Source of the DNA: Clavaria fumosa
Lineage: Eukaryota; Basidiomycota; Agaricomycetes; Agaricales; Clavariaceae
NCBI GenBank assembly: GCA_951802425.1
Contig: OX637798.1
Coordinates: 2,790,001-2,854,000, forward strand
Length of the DNA: 64,000 nt
Direction of reading: 5' to 3'
The notes beneath the pieces are model-generated. The model was not told the DNA's origin, did not search any database, and saw nothing but the letters and a program-made list of their open reading frames with translations. The position numbers and the translations under genes are program-made. Each line of letters starts with the position of its first letter. Position 1 is the first letter of the stretch. Below, one piece after another: positions 32,001 to 40,882 of this stretch.

Positions 32001-33517
32001 GTACTCGTTTTCAGTGGTGCAGAGGCTCGAGGGGATGGGGAACACTGTGGGGGGCAGCGGGTAAGGCTCAGCTCTGCCTTCTGCCAGTCGATATCCGGGT
32101 TATGCCGCTTGAGCCAGTCATGCCCAAGGATGACCTTGTGGGACTGGGTCTTTCCCAGCAGAAAGTGGATCCGCTCCTGGTGGTCACCAACTCTCACCAG
32201 CACCTCTATCCCATACCGGACCTTTCCATTCCTGTTCTGTGTCCCATCCACATTATACATGGTGATTGGGTTCAGCAGGAGAGATAGCTCCAGTCCCACT
32301 CCTTTCGCCCACTCCAAATCCATGAAGCAGTTGGTGCACCCTGAGTCGACAAGGGCCTTCATTGTGGTCCCTTTGCCAGTGCTGAAAGCCTCCAAGTGCA
32401 CCTGGATGGCTAGCTCTCGTGGCACATGTTTCCGCACTTCTGGCCGCACTCTGGTTAGGTGCTCTGCCAGTCTCACTTCCTCCTTCACCTCAGCCCCAAT
32501 TCGGGTATGTCTCCGCTGCAAGATAGTATATCGGGGTATACTTGCAGCAGGCACAGGGACGGAAAGGGGGCTGGCACACTTCTTCTCCCCAGTGGGAGTC
32601 CTCCTCTCTCTCTCACACAGCTCTATGCAGGCTCGGAGCCGTGCAATCTCTTTCTCATATCCCTCCGCCATTTGGGGGGCACATGGTGCTGCCCGGGTTT
32701 GGGCCCTTGGGACCTGCAGACGCGTATCAGGCAGGGGGCAGAAACGGACAGCATGGCCAGTCTGGTGGCATCGGAAACAACATCTCTCATCAGCAGGGGC
32801 CCATCCTCGGGCCATGGCCACATCTGGAGTACACAGCAGAGGGGTCACAAGAGGTCGCGAAACGGTCACGGCAGGTCGCGGTAGGGTCGTGGTGGGTCGC
32901 ACGGGGGTCACAGTGGGTCGCGGTGTCCGTTCCGTGAGTATCCCATCCAGTCGCCTTTGCTGGGCATCAAGCCTCTCAGCCAGCACCTTCCATTCTCCAT
33001 ATGTCTCTGGCATCGGGGAGACACCATAGATTCTCTCCACCAACCTCCTACTCAGGTTCAACTCCAGCCAATGGACTAGGATTCCTGAGTCCTTCTCTGC
33101 ACTCAACTTCGCCCGTCGGAACAGCGTCTCGAATTTCGCGAAGAACTCTGGTGCTGTCATGGCACCCTGTTTCAGCCCTGCAATATTGGCAAGGGCAGTC
33201 GCACGGTCATTCGGGTCATCGAATGCGCGCTTCATCTCCTCCACAAACTCTGCCCAGGTTCCGGCCTCGCCACTACCCAGGATCTCTTCCGCCTTCATAT
33301 TCACCCACTCTGCAGCGAATCCTTCTCCAGTAATTTTGCTCAGAGCAAGAAGGACCTTCACCAGGTCCACAGCATAGACAGTCGGGTTCGCCATAAACAG
33401 GAGGCGAAGGGATCGGAGGAACGTACGGAAGTTCCTTTTCTGCCCATCAAAGGGGGCAACAGATAGGTCAAGCCTCATAGGTTGGGCTACAGGCGGGGCA
33501 ACATGGTCTGCCATCAC
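29066..33517 (-). CDS. Gag-Pol fusion polyprotein of the Tf1-like chromovirus
   Basis: 1483 residues in a single frame, as in Tf1/sushi elements. Gag capsid region about residues 20-190 (FDGQKRNFRTFLRSLRLLF); zinc knuckle C247-C250-H255-C260; protease ALVDSGCTNCFMD with D391; RT about 540-770 with YVDD at 713-716; RNase H from ETDASN (D861); integrase zinc residues H1058, H1065, C1095, C1098; integrase catalytic D1128, D1188, E1224 (35 residues between the last two); chromodomain about 1415-1470 (YDVEAILDVKKVGRGVRYLVKWLGYPVEENTWEP). All key residues are present. The start MMADHVAPP at 33517 lies 570 bases inside the 5' LTR. The product would be cleaved in cytoplasmic particles, and the chromodomain would guide integration into marked chromatin. 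Confidence 0.97.
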   Translation of the reverse strand: MMADHVAPPVAQPMRLDLSVAPFDGQKRNFRTFLRSLRLLFMANPTVYAVDLVKVLLALSKITGEGFAAEWVNMKAEEILGSGEAGTWAEFVEEMKRAFDDPNDRATALANIAGLKQGAMTAPEFFAKFETLFRRAKLSAEKDSGILVHWLELNLSRRLVERIYGVSPMPETYGEWKVLAERLDAQQRRLDGILTERTPRPTVTPVRPTTTLPRPAVTVSRPLVTPLLCTPDVAMARGWAPADERCCFRCHQTGHAVRFCPLPDTRLQVPRAQTRAAPCAPQMAEGYEKEIARLRACIELCERERRTPTGEKKCASPLSVPVPAASIPRYTILQRRHTRIGAEVKEEVRLAEHLTRVRPEVRKHVPRELAIQVHLEAFSTGKGTTMKALVDSGCTNCFMDLEWAKGVGLELSLLLNPITMYNVDGTQNRNGKVRYGIEVLVRVGDHQERIHFLLGKTQSHKVILGHDWLKRHNPDIDWQKAELSLTRCPPQCSPSPRASAPLKTSTLASTSILDTRFPNSGPTPDWPSRYPLVFSEAKWDELPRSRPDFDIKIEFKKDPEHLSSKLYSLTRQEMVEMNRWVDEQLASGRIRPSKSPYASPFFFKHEKDKLRPIIDYSRLNAHLIKDKYPLPRIRDTVDVLKGASIYSKIDAKGGFPSMQVWPEHQHRCAFLTPRGLFEPAVMWFGLQNAPATFQRFMNHVLREEIAGGHVRAYVDDVIVFAEDLATHRYWMDRVLRKFGENGLCLKLSKCEFEKSEIIFLGMKISHNRLEHDPAKGAAVRDWPRPKNVKDVQRFNGMLNYLRRHIPNLSARAKPLFQLTGNVPWKWEEEEEAAFRDLRQALVSAPVLALPQDKGRWKVETDASNLATGGVLSQQQMDGTWRVVDYISKALTAAEKNYDVYDKEFLAVIRALREWRAYLIGAEETIEIWTDHANLQYFRKPQKLKPRQVRWVGELQCFDFEIKYRTGKSNTKADALSRRPDYGEMVEEDAPVQVFPETEVRVSFTSEMETLLQKNSAVHIQKPEELDDEWTRDRAGLWRKGIVTWVPLGAREAVLEFEHDLPAAGHPGPRKLRAALVKGYWWPDMVKDADRYAQGCETCQRTKPDRTKRAAPLHPHLVPDGPWSVISWDIVGPLPLSRGHNAILVIVDKFTKRTLLEAIGLDLTGLGAARLLRDRVFRDHGVPHKVVSDRGSQFVSRFMKEFYSMIRVKANPSTAFHPQTDGQTERANQEMEIYLRAYVDHLQDDWAEWLSTAEFALNNREHSATGQTPFFLDYGRHPWNGGLRPPSEVNPAADEWMAKLTESRRAAKEAMEKAVAAMKKSYDKGKRPSREYSEGDLVWLDTRNLKMDRPCKKLDNKRAGPFAVEEKVGPAGYRLKLPRAWRIHRVFNELLLTPYHPPSFPSQNLPPPPPPTIDDDHLEYDVEAILDVKKVGRGVRYLVKWLGYPVEENTWEPRRNLTNVALLLRDFFLAHPDKAKLAGRDAQP

Positions 33518-34088
33518 AGGCCCTGGATGCTGTAAATAAAGTTCCAGGCCTTGGGCACTCAGGATTTCTTCGATCTCTTAACAGTCCTGTCCTCTTAGGC
33601 TGCTCTTCTGTGTACTTATGTACCTATAGAACTCTTATTCTATGAAACTTTTGTTAACGTGGGGCCCAAATGGTGTCCCAGGTGGTCGCTCCACAACTCC
33701 TAATGAGTTGCCCGTGCGCCCTTCTGACAATGGTCACAGAGCAAGGGCCCTGTCCACTGGACCAGGAAACTACAGAAAGGCTATGTAGGGGCCTTTCCTT
33801 GCCCTGTACACTACACGATTCACTGGTACGTAGCTGTAAAACAAAGTTCCGGGCCTTGGGCACTCGGTATCACTTGGGGAGGGTCACAGTTGACTTCCTC
33901 CTGGTCTGGTCACGTGTATCTACACACAGTAAAAATTTCGCGCGGTTCTGTTACACACCGCGGGCAGGGTAAAGGAGAAGAGGATGATAGGGGCTGAGCT
34001 GTGACAACGTGTCACAGTTTGAAATTAAGGGTCCAGGCTAGCCGGGTTAGGACACGGGGCTAGGGCGGACAGGCGGATCTTAGTATTA
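33518..34088 (-). promoter_or_regulatory. Leader of the Tf1-like element
   Basis: 570 bases between LTR and ATG without a frame. A 35-base motif (AAGTTCCRGGCCTTGGGCAC and flanks) occurs at 33530-33562 and 33831-33867. On the minus strand each copy ends in a T-rich tract plus ACAG, like a 3' splice site; the first lies about 15 bases before the ATG. An intron in the leader is possible, not proved. Confidence 0.4.
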
Positions 34089-34187
34089 TATCAGACTGGG
34101 TCTCACACAACTTAAGTGTAAGGTCATGACGACAATACTAAGATAAGGGGAAAAGAGTACAAAAAAGGAAAAGCGAAAGTACTTATA
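34078..34187 (-). promoter_or_regulatory. TATA box, predicted RNA start and self-priming site of the Tf1-like element
   Basis: On the minus strand TATAAGTA is at 34187-34180. ATCTTAGTATT starts at 34144 (34144-34134). AATACTAAGAT lies about one base past the LTR end (about 34087-34077), the reverse complement over 11 bases. Eleven bases is also the length used by Tf1. No tRNA primer site is evident. Confidence 0.78.
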
Positions 34188-34379
34188 GCGAACGCTTCGG
34201 CACTTGCCGACTTTCCCACGCTCGGACCCTCGGATCACGTGATGCGCCCAGGCCCCAGGTCATGTGATCTTACATGATTACATAATCCGACCCAGCCACA
34301 GGTCATGTGACCTTCCAACAACCCTCCCCAGTTTCTCCACAACTGCACTTTGGGATGGCTTACATAAGCAATCCTAACA
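34089..34379 (-). repeat. 5' LTR of the Tf1-like element
   Basis: Same sequence as 28764-29054. It contains a palindromic TCACGTGA (about 34214) and two GGTCATGTGA words (about 34257 and 34301), possible bHLH factor sites. Confidence 0.95.
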
Positions 34380-34384
34380 CACGT

Positions 34385-34606
34385 ATACATGTGGTGGCAC
34401 AACCCATAAGTTGAGGCCACAGTCCCAACCCCTTTGACCCCCTTCTAGTTCTCTCCTTTGTGTAGAGGAGAGCTTCCTTGTGCAACTCCAATCTGGACTC
34501 CGACTGGACTCCGCTCTGCTCTGACTTCACCTTTGCCACCTTTTGGTCTCCTCTACACTACCCCTCCTCCCTCTCGGAGCAAAGAATCAGATCTTAACAA
34601 TAATTC
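34385..34606 (+). repeat. LTR remnant related to 8429-9420
   Basis: ATACATGTGGTGGCACAACC...GTTGAGGCCACAGTCCCA matches about 9265-9310, and the following CT-rich part with CTCCGCTCTGCTCTG resembles 8800-8850. It is the right flank of the Tf1-like insertion. Confidence 0.55.
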
Positions 34607-35280
34607 TGCACAAATTGACATAAGCTTGCACATACATTAGCATAATTCTGCACAAATTTGCATAGGCTTGCACATATAATAGCATAATTCTGCACAAATT
34701 TGCATAGGCTTGCACATATAATAGCATAATTCTGCACAAATTTGCATAGGCTTGCACATATAATAGCATAATTCTGCACAAATTTGCATAGGCTTGCACA
34801 TATAATAGCATAATTCTGCACAAATTTGCATAGGCTTGCACATATAATAGCATAATTCTGCACAAATCAGCATAAGCTTGCACAAATAATAGCATAATTC
34901 TGCACAAATTTGCATAGGCTTGCACATATAATAGCATAATTCTGCACAAATTTGCATAGGCTTGCACATATAATAGCATAATTCTGCACAAATCAGCATA
35001 AGCTTGCACATATATTAGCATAATTCTGCACAAATTTGCATAGGCTTGCACAAATAATAGCATAATTCTGCACAAATTTGCATAGGCTTGCACATATAAT
35101 AGCATAATTCTGCACAAATTTGCATAGGCTTGCACATACATCAGCATAATTCTGCACAAATCAGCATAAGCTTGCACATAAATTAGCATAATTCTGCACA
35201 AATCAGCATAAGCTTGCACATAAATTAGCATAATTCTGCACAAATTTGCATAGGCTTGCACATATATTAGCATACATTTG
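34607..35280. repeat. Minisatellite, 42-bp unit, 16 copies
   Basis: The unit is close to GCATAATTCTGCACAAATTT followed by GCATAGGCTTGCACATATAATA, repeated about 16 times with few variants (TTTGCATAGG or CAGCATAAGC; ATATAATA, ATACATCA, AAATTA). The unit is 14 codons long, so open frames run through on the minus strand (one of 285 codons); these are repeat artefacts. It ends about 245 bases before the NLR1 start. Confidence 0.95.
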
Positions 35281-35460
35281 CACACACAGGGCCAATATTG
35301 ACACATGTGCCCATGCATGGACACATATGCACATTCATGGATGCTCATGCCCATGCATGTGAATGAATGGGCACACATGTACACAGATGGACATGTGTGT
35401 ACATACATGTCCATGCATGTCCATACATGCACACATGTGTGCATGCATGTCTGGAAGCAT
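35281..35460. repeat. CATG-rich simple sequence
   Basis: Irregular repeats of CATGCATG, ACACATG and ACATGTG words. It forms most of the upstream region of NLR1. Confidence 0.8.
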
Positions 35461-35525
35461 AATTTACCAAAGATATGAATTTTGTCCAGTTTGGTCCTTC
35501 ATAGTCGACACTACTAGTATCAATC

Positions 35526-38500
35526 ATGCGCAAAGCTCTTGACACCACCCCCGCGAAGCTAAAGTCGTCTACAGGATCTCATTCTCTTGCCTTCATTAGC
35601 CTTCAGAATGCTCTTGCACTTCTCAAGGAGGTTGCGGGGAAGTCGGGTGTACCAGGACTGCAGGAAGGTATCAAAGGATTGGTGATTCTCCTCGATGCTA
35701 TTGAAGTGCGTGAGACATCTCATTTACCGTGCCGTCGCATCGCTCGCTAACCATCCACACAGAAAACCTCGCAGAACAGCAGTGACTTGGAATCACTTGA
35801 GCAGCGCGTTCGAGACTTGCATTTAATGCTGCAAAAGGCATCCGATGGGGGGACCCTGCCTACAGCAATGACTGACCGTATCAACCACTTGTCTGAGTGA
35901 GTCAACATCCTTCTATACAATGTTTTGTTGATCTCAGCCTCGAATGGCAGATCATGGAAGTCTGTTGGCGAGCAGGCACAACATATGATCATGCGCAACC
36001 ACTTGAAGCGTTTCCTCACTCGCAACCGTGATACTGTTGAGATTACGGGCCTCATCTCTGCTATCAATGACTCAATCCAACAATTTCTTGTAAGTGGATG
36101 GTTTGTACCTTTCGGAGACCGTGATTGAGCTGTGTCTACCCCAAGGTTGAAATTACACTTGTCAATGCTCAAAAGACACTTGCCATTGAGTCCGCACTTG
36201 GAGTAAGTTCATGAGCCATAAATTGGCATAATTGTACAGATGTGACTGACCAATTGCTAGGAACATGCCGCCCGAGCTGAGGAACATGCTGCCCAAACTG
36301 AGGCTAATTTTCAGGTTTGTCTCTTCCTGTCGTTGTCCTTGTCCTGTTTATCATATGATTCATTTCTCAGGAAATCAAGACAAGGCTTGATGACTACAGT
36401 ATGGTTTATTCATAATTTGATTCAGTGCTTTACTTATGTTTGGTCCGCAGCTGGTCTCAATCTGCCCCATGCTGCCACTGCAGGCTTCAGTTGCAATAAT
36501 AAGCTCGTCCCATGTCTTGATGGCACTCGTAAACAGATTCTTGATGAGCTATATCAATGGATTGGTCATGACATCGAAGACCTCTCCCAGGAGGGCATAC
36601 TCACATCTTCTGACCATTTATGTGTCATGGGGACTCGGCAGATATTTTGGATCAATGGTGTAGCTGGGAGTGGGAAGACTACAATTGCTTACACTGCTGC
36701 AGAGTTCTGTGAGGACAAAGGAATGCTTGCTGCGAGCTTCTTCTGCTCCAGGGATAATGCTGATTGCAGCAACCTTAATTTGGTTTTCACCACCATTGCC
36801 TATCAATTGGGACAGTTTTGTCCGGAGTTCAAGGCTGGTCTTGCAGACGTGGTCAGGTCAAATCCTGATGTTGTCTACTCCAATGTCTCCTATCAGCCGA
36901 AAATGATGATTGTCAAACCATTGCTTGCTATGAGGAATAAGTTCCCTCGAGGTTTAGTGGTGATTGATGCTTTAGATGAATGCAAGGATGACAGTTCCAC
37001 ATCCACCATTCTGGCATCTTTATCTCAACACATTGACAAGTTATTCCCATTGCAATTCCTCATCACCAGTAGACCTATTCTCCAGATCACTGGAGCTTTT
37101 CAACATCCACATCTCATCAATACAACCAGGCCATTGATTCTTCATCAAGTCAAATTGGATGTCATTAAAAGTGATATCCAATGTTATCTGAAATGGCACC
37201 TTGGTGCTATCAAGCAGAAATATCACATTCCTGGCACCTGGCCATCTTCAAGAGATGTTGAAGACTTGACCCATATGTCTTCAGGCCTGTTCATATTTGC
37301 TGCTACTGCAGCAAGGTTCATTGATGCTGCTGATCCCAGAGGGCAATTGAAGATACTTTTGAACACAAAGTTTGCTACTGGCTTCTCTCCTCTGCAGCAA
37401 CTGGATCAGTTGTACTCTCAAGTGCTCAACACTGCATTCCCAGATATTTCTGATCACCCTGGACCCAAATTGCAATTGATTCTGGGTGCCATTGTCACCC
37501 TTCAGGATCCTCTCCCATCAGATCAATTGGAGGATCTGCTTGAATGTGATGTTCTTGGTTATCTTCAGCATTTACAGGCAATCATCACCCTTCCAAATGA
37601 TGGTGTTGGAGTTATTAGATTGATCCACCCATCATTCTTTGACTTCATTGTGGATCCTACCAGATGTCATGATGAGCAGTTTGGAATCAATCTTCAAGAG
37701 CAGCACACCATCATGGCAGAGAAATGCTTGACCATGATGAAAAGGTTAAAGAAGGATATTTGTGGCATAAGAGATCCCACCAAATTCAATCATGAGGTTC
37801 CAGATCTCTCAGAGATGATATCCAATCACATCTCATGCAGCCTGCAGTATGCATGTAAATATTGGGGTGTGCATGTTTGCAGTGGCAAGCTTTCAAGTGA
37901 TGTGATGAAGCTTCTAGGATACTTTTGCTCAAATCATTTACTACACTGGATAGAGGTCTGCAGCCTTCTTGGGCATCTGAGAAATGCATTGCAAATGCTG
38001 GCATCTGTGCATGCCTGTCTTGCAGTAAGTCCATATCCTTGTCAGTTGAGGTTGGCAAAACTAACATGTAATCCTTTCTGCAGATCAGGAAAGATGTGCA
38101 TATGACAATCTCAGCACTGTTATATGATGGTCAAAGATTGATTCAAGAGTTCTTTCCAGCCATCAGTGTATCTGCCTTGCAGGTGTATTTTACAGCTTTG
38201 CCCTTCACCCCAACTGGCACTGAGATATACAATATCTATCATAAGCAGATGGAGGGTGCAGTGATAGTGCAATGGGGATTACCAAAACAATGGAGTGCAT
38301 GTATACAGGTCATAGAGGGCCATTCTGGTTGTGTCACCTCAGTGTCATTGTCTCCAGATGGCACAAGGATAATTTCAGGATCTGATGACAAGACTGTGAG
38401 AGTATGGGATGCAGTCACTGGTGCTCATCTGCAGACACTTGAGGGCCATTTTGATGAGGTCACATCAGTATCATTCTCTCCAGATGGCACAAGGATAGTT

Positions 38501-40032
38501 TCAGGGTCTATTGACAATACAGTGAGAGTGTGGGATGCAGGCACTGGTGCTCATCTGCAGACACTTGAGGGCCAGTCTCATTGGGTCACATCAGTGTCAT
38601 TCTCTCCAGATGGCACAAGGATAGTTTCAGGATCTATTGACAAGACAGTGAGAGTATGGGATACAGTCACTGGTGCTCATCTGCAGACACTTGAGAGCCA
38701 TTCTAATGGTGTCTCATCAGTGTCATTCTCTTCAGATGGCACAAGGATTGTTTCAGGGATATATGACAAGACAGTGGGAGTGTGGGATACAGTCACTGGT
38801 GCTCATCTGCAGACACTTGAGGGCCATTCTCTCCAGATGGCACAAAAATAGTTTCAGGGTCTGAAGACAGGATAGTGAGAGTGTGGGATACAGTCACTGG
38901 TGCTCATCTGCAGACACTTGAGGGCCATTCTAATGGTGTCACATCAGTGTCATTCTCTTCAGATGGCACAAGGATTGTTTCAGGGTCTTATGACAAGACA
39001 GTGAGAGTGTGGGATACAGTCACTGGTGCTCATCTGCAGACACTTGAGGGCCATTCTAATGGTGTCACATCAGTGTCATTCTCTCCAGATGGCACAAAAA
39101 TAGTTTCAGGGTCTGATGACAGGACAGTGAGAGTGTGGGATACAGTCACTGATGCTCATCTGCAGACACTTGAGGGCTATTTTGATGAGGTCACATCAGT
39201 GTCATTCTCTCCAGATGGCACAAAGATAGTTTCAGGGTCTGACACAGTGAGAGTGTGGGATGCAGTCACTGGCACTCATCTGCAGACACTTGATGGCTAT
39301 TCTGAGTGGGTCAGATCAGTGTCATTCTCTCCAGATGGCACAAGGATAGTTTTAGGGTCTTATGACAAGACAGTGGGAGTGTGGGATACAGTCACTGGTG
39401 CTCATCTGAAGACACTTGAATGCCATTTTGCTTGGGTTGAGTCAGTGTCATTCTCTCCAGATGGCACAAGGATAGTTTCAGGGTGTGACAAGACAGTAAG
39501 AGTGTGGGATTCAGTCACTGGTGCTCATCTGAAGACACTTAAAGGCCATTCTAAGTGGGTCAGATCAGTGTCATTCTCTCCAGATGGCACAAGGATAGTT
39601 TCAGGGTCTTATGACAAGACAGTGAGAGTGTGGGATGCAGTCACTGGTGCTCATCTGCAAACACTTGAGGGCCATTCTGGTTGGGTCATGTCAGTGTCAT
39701 TCTCTCCAGATGGCATGAGGATTGTTTCAGGGTCTTATGATAAGACAGTGAGAATATGGGATGCAGGAACTGGGGTCCTTCACATCATTCACTGTGATTC
39801 AAACAAGGGGAGGTCATGGCCATACCTCATCAATAATGGGTGGATATCCACTTCTTTCACAAGGCATAAGCTTTGTTGGATTCCTGTGACTTATTGTGAC
39901 ATATATGCATCCACTATTGATCAAGTGGCAGGGGTTGCACCCCAGAATTCCATCATTTCCCTCCAATTCACTGCCTTGCATTCCTACCTCCATACACAGT
40001 TTCAAATACCTCTGCCTTCATATCATTCTTAG
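35526..40032 (+). pseudogene. NLR1: helical domain-NACHT-WD40, frameshifted
   Basis: Exons: 35526-35705, 35763-35896, 35951-36089, 36146-36202, 36261-36314, 36371-36398, 36451-38024, 38084 onward. The N-terminus (NALALLKEVAGKSGVPGLQEGIKGLV...HLKRFLTRNRD) resembles the MLKL/HeLo-like four-helix bundles of mushroom NLRs. The NACHT has Walker A GVAGSGKTT and Walker B LVVIDALDECKDD. Twelve WD40 repeats follow, but in repeat 5 a 25-base deletion between CATTCT direct repeats (near 38833) shifts the frame to a TGA at 38849-38851. The protein would stop at 977 aa after four repeats; the rest (38875-40032) stays open in its own frame. All splice sites match NLR2. Its truncated product could still be made and might act as a dominant form; that is speculation. 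Confidence 0.9.
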
Positions 40033-40882
40033 CTCTTGTCCATGGGATTCCCCACCAAGCACAGGCCCAGGGGTGTGAAGATGGTGAAATGAGGAATAAA
40101 ATGACTTGAATCAAAATGTGTACTCAAATCTTAGTGAGAGGATTTGCATAACAGCCTCAGTCATTTCTTTTGTATGTCAGAGGTTTGAATAATAATCAGA
40201 GCTGCCAAACTGCTTCAGGAAGCCTTGTGCCATTGCCACATTGGTTCCAAGTCCATAAGCACAGCACTTCCCATCATCAAATATGTAGCCCCCAGAGACT
40301 TCCTGACACAGTTATTTTTTCATGCAACATGCTTAGGCAAGAAGATATACAGGTATTGTTAGAAAGCCATGCCCCAATGGGTTGAAGCAAGAATGTTATG
40401 ATAGCACCATCACACTAACAAATTTACCTCAACAGAGACAAAGCTGATAATGAGCAGAGGCAAAGCTGACAACAGACAAAGTGATGCTGATGTACAGAGA
40501 AGGAAAAATACACTTCATGCTAAACAATGAAGAGACATATTATCATATATTTTGATCAAGATTACATCCAGGTCAGAAGATAATGATGGATACAGCTGGT
40601 CACTGCAGGAACGGAAAGAAGGCCAAAATAAAACAAAAAAAAAGGAAGAAAAAAGAAATTAACAAGAGACAACACTGCTGAGATGCACGAGGGGAGTCGT
40701 TCCGCACTGACGACTATCATGAGCGAGTGGCGATAGATACAAAAAAAAGACAAGAAAAGGGGGAGAGGGTAAAGGTGGGGAGAGGCTGAATGGCCGAATG
40801 GCGAAAAAAGAATAGATTATGAACTATTACAAGGCGAGCGCTTGAGACAAAGCCGCGAAATGAGAGGGCGGGGGCGTTTACA
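40033..40882. other. 3' flank of NLR1, no gene seen
   Basis: About 80% alike to 49573-50384 downstream of NLR2 by eye. It contains AGGAATAAAATGACTTG shortly after the stop, a plausible poly(A) signal region, then noncoding sequence up to the end of the G-alpha relic on the other strand. Confidence 0.5.

Larger units (their letters stand above)
28764..34379 (-). mobile_element. Intact Tf1-like Ty3 chromovirus
   Basis: Two 291-bp LTRs (28764-29054 and 34089-34379) look identical on reading and are flanked by an exact duplication CACGT (28759-28763, 34380-34384). One uninterrupted 1483-codon gag-pol frame lies between them. This is the only element in the window that looks able to move. Confidence 0.96.

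Noticed and set aside
31962..33029. 355-codon plus-strand frame
   Set aside because: It is the antisense of the gag-pol ORF of the Tf1-like element and has no domain of its own.
34607..35280. Could the regular repeats be a CRISPR array?
   Set aside because: There are no unique spacers between units, no cas genes, and the DNA is eukaryotic nuclear.
34587..35444. 285-codon minus-strand frame over the 42-base repeats
   Set aside because: It exists in several frames only because the unit is 14 codons; composition follows the repeat and no start context or domain is present.
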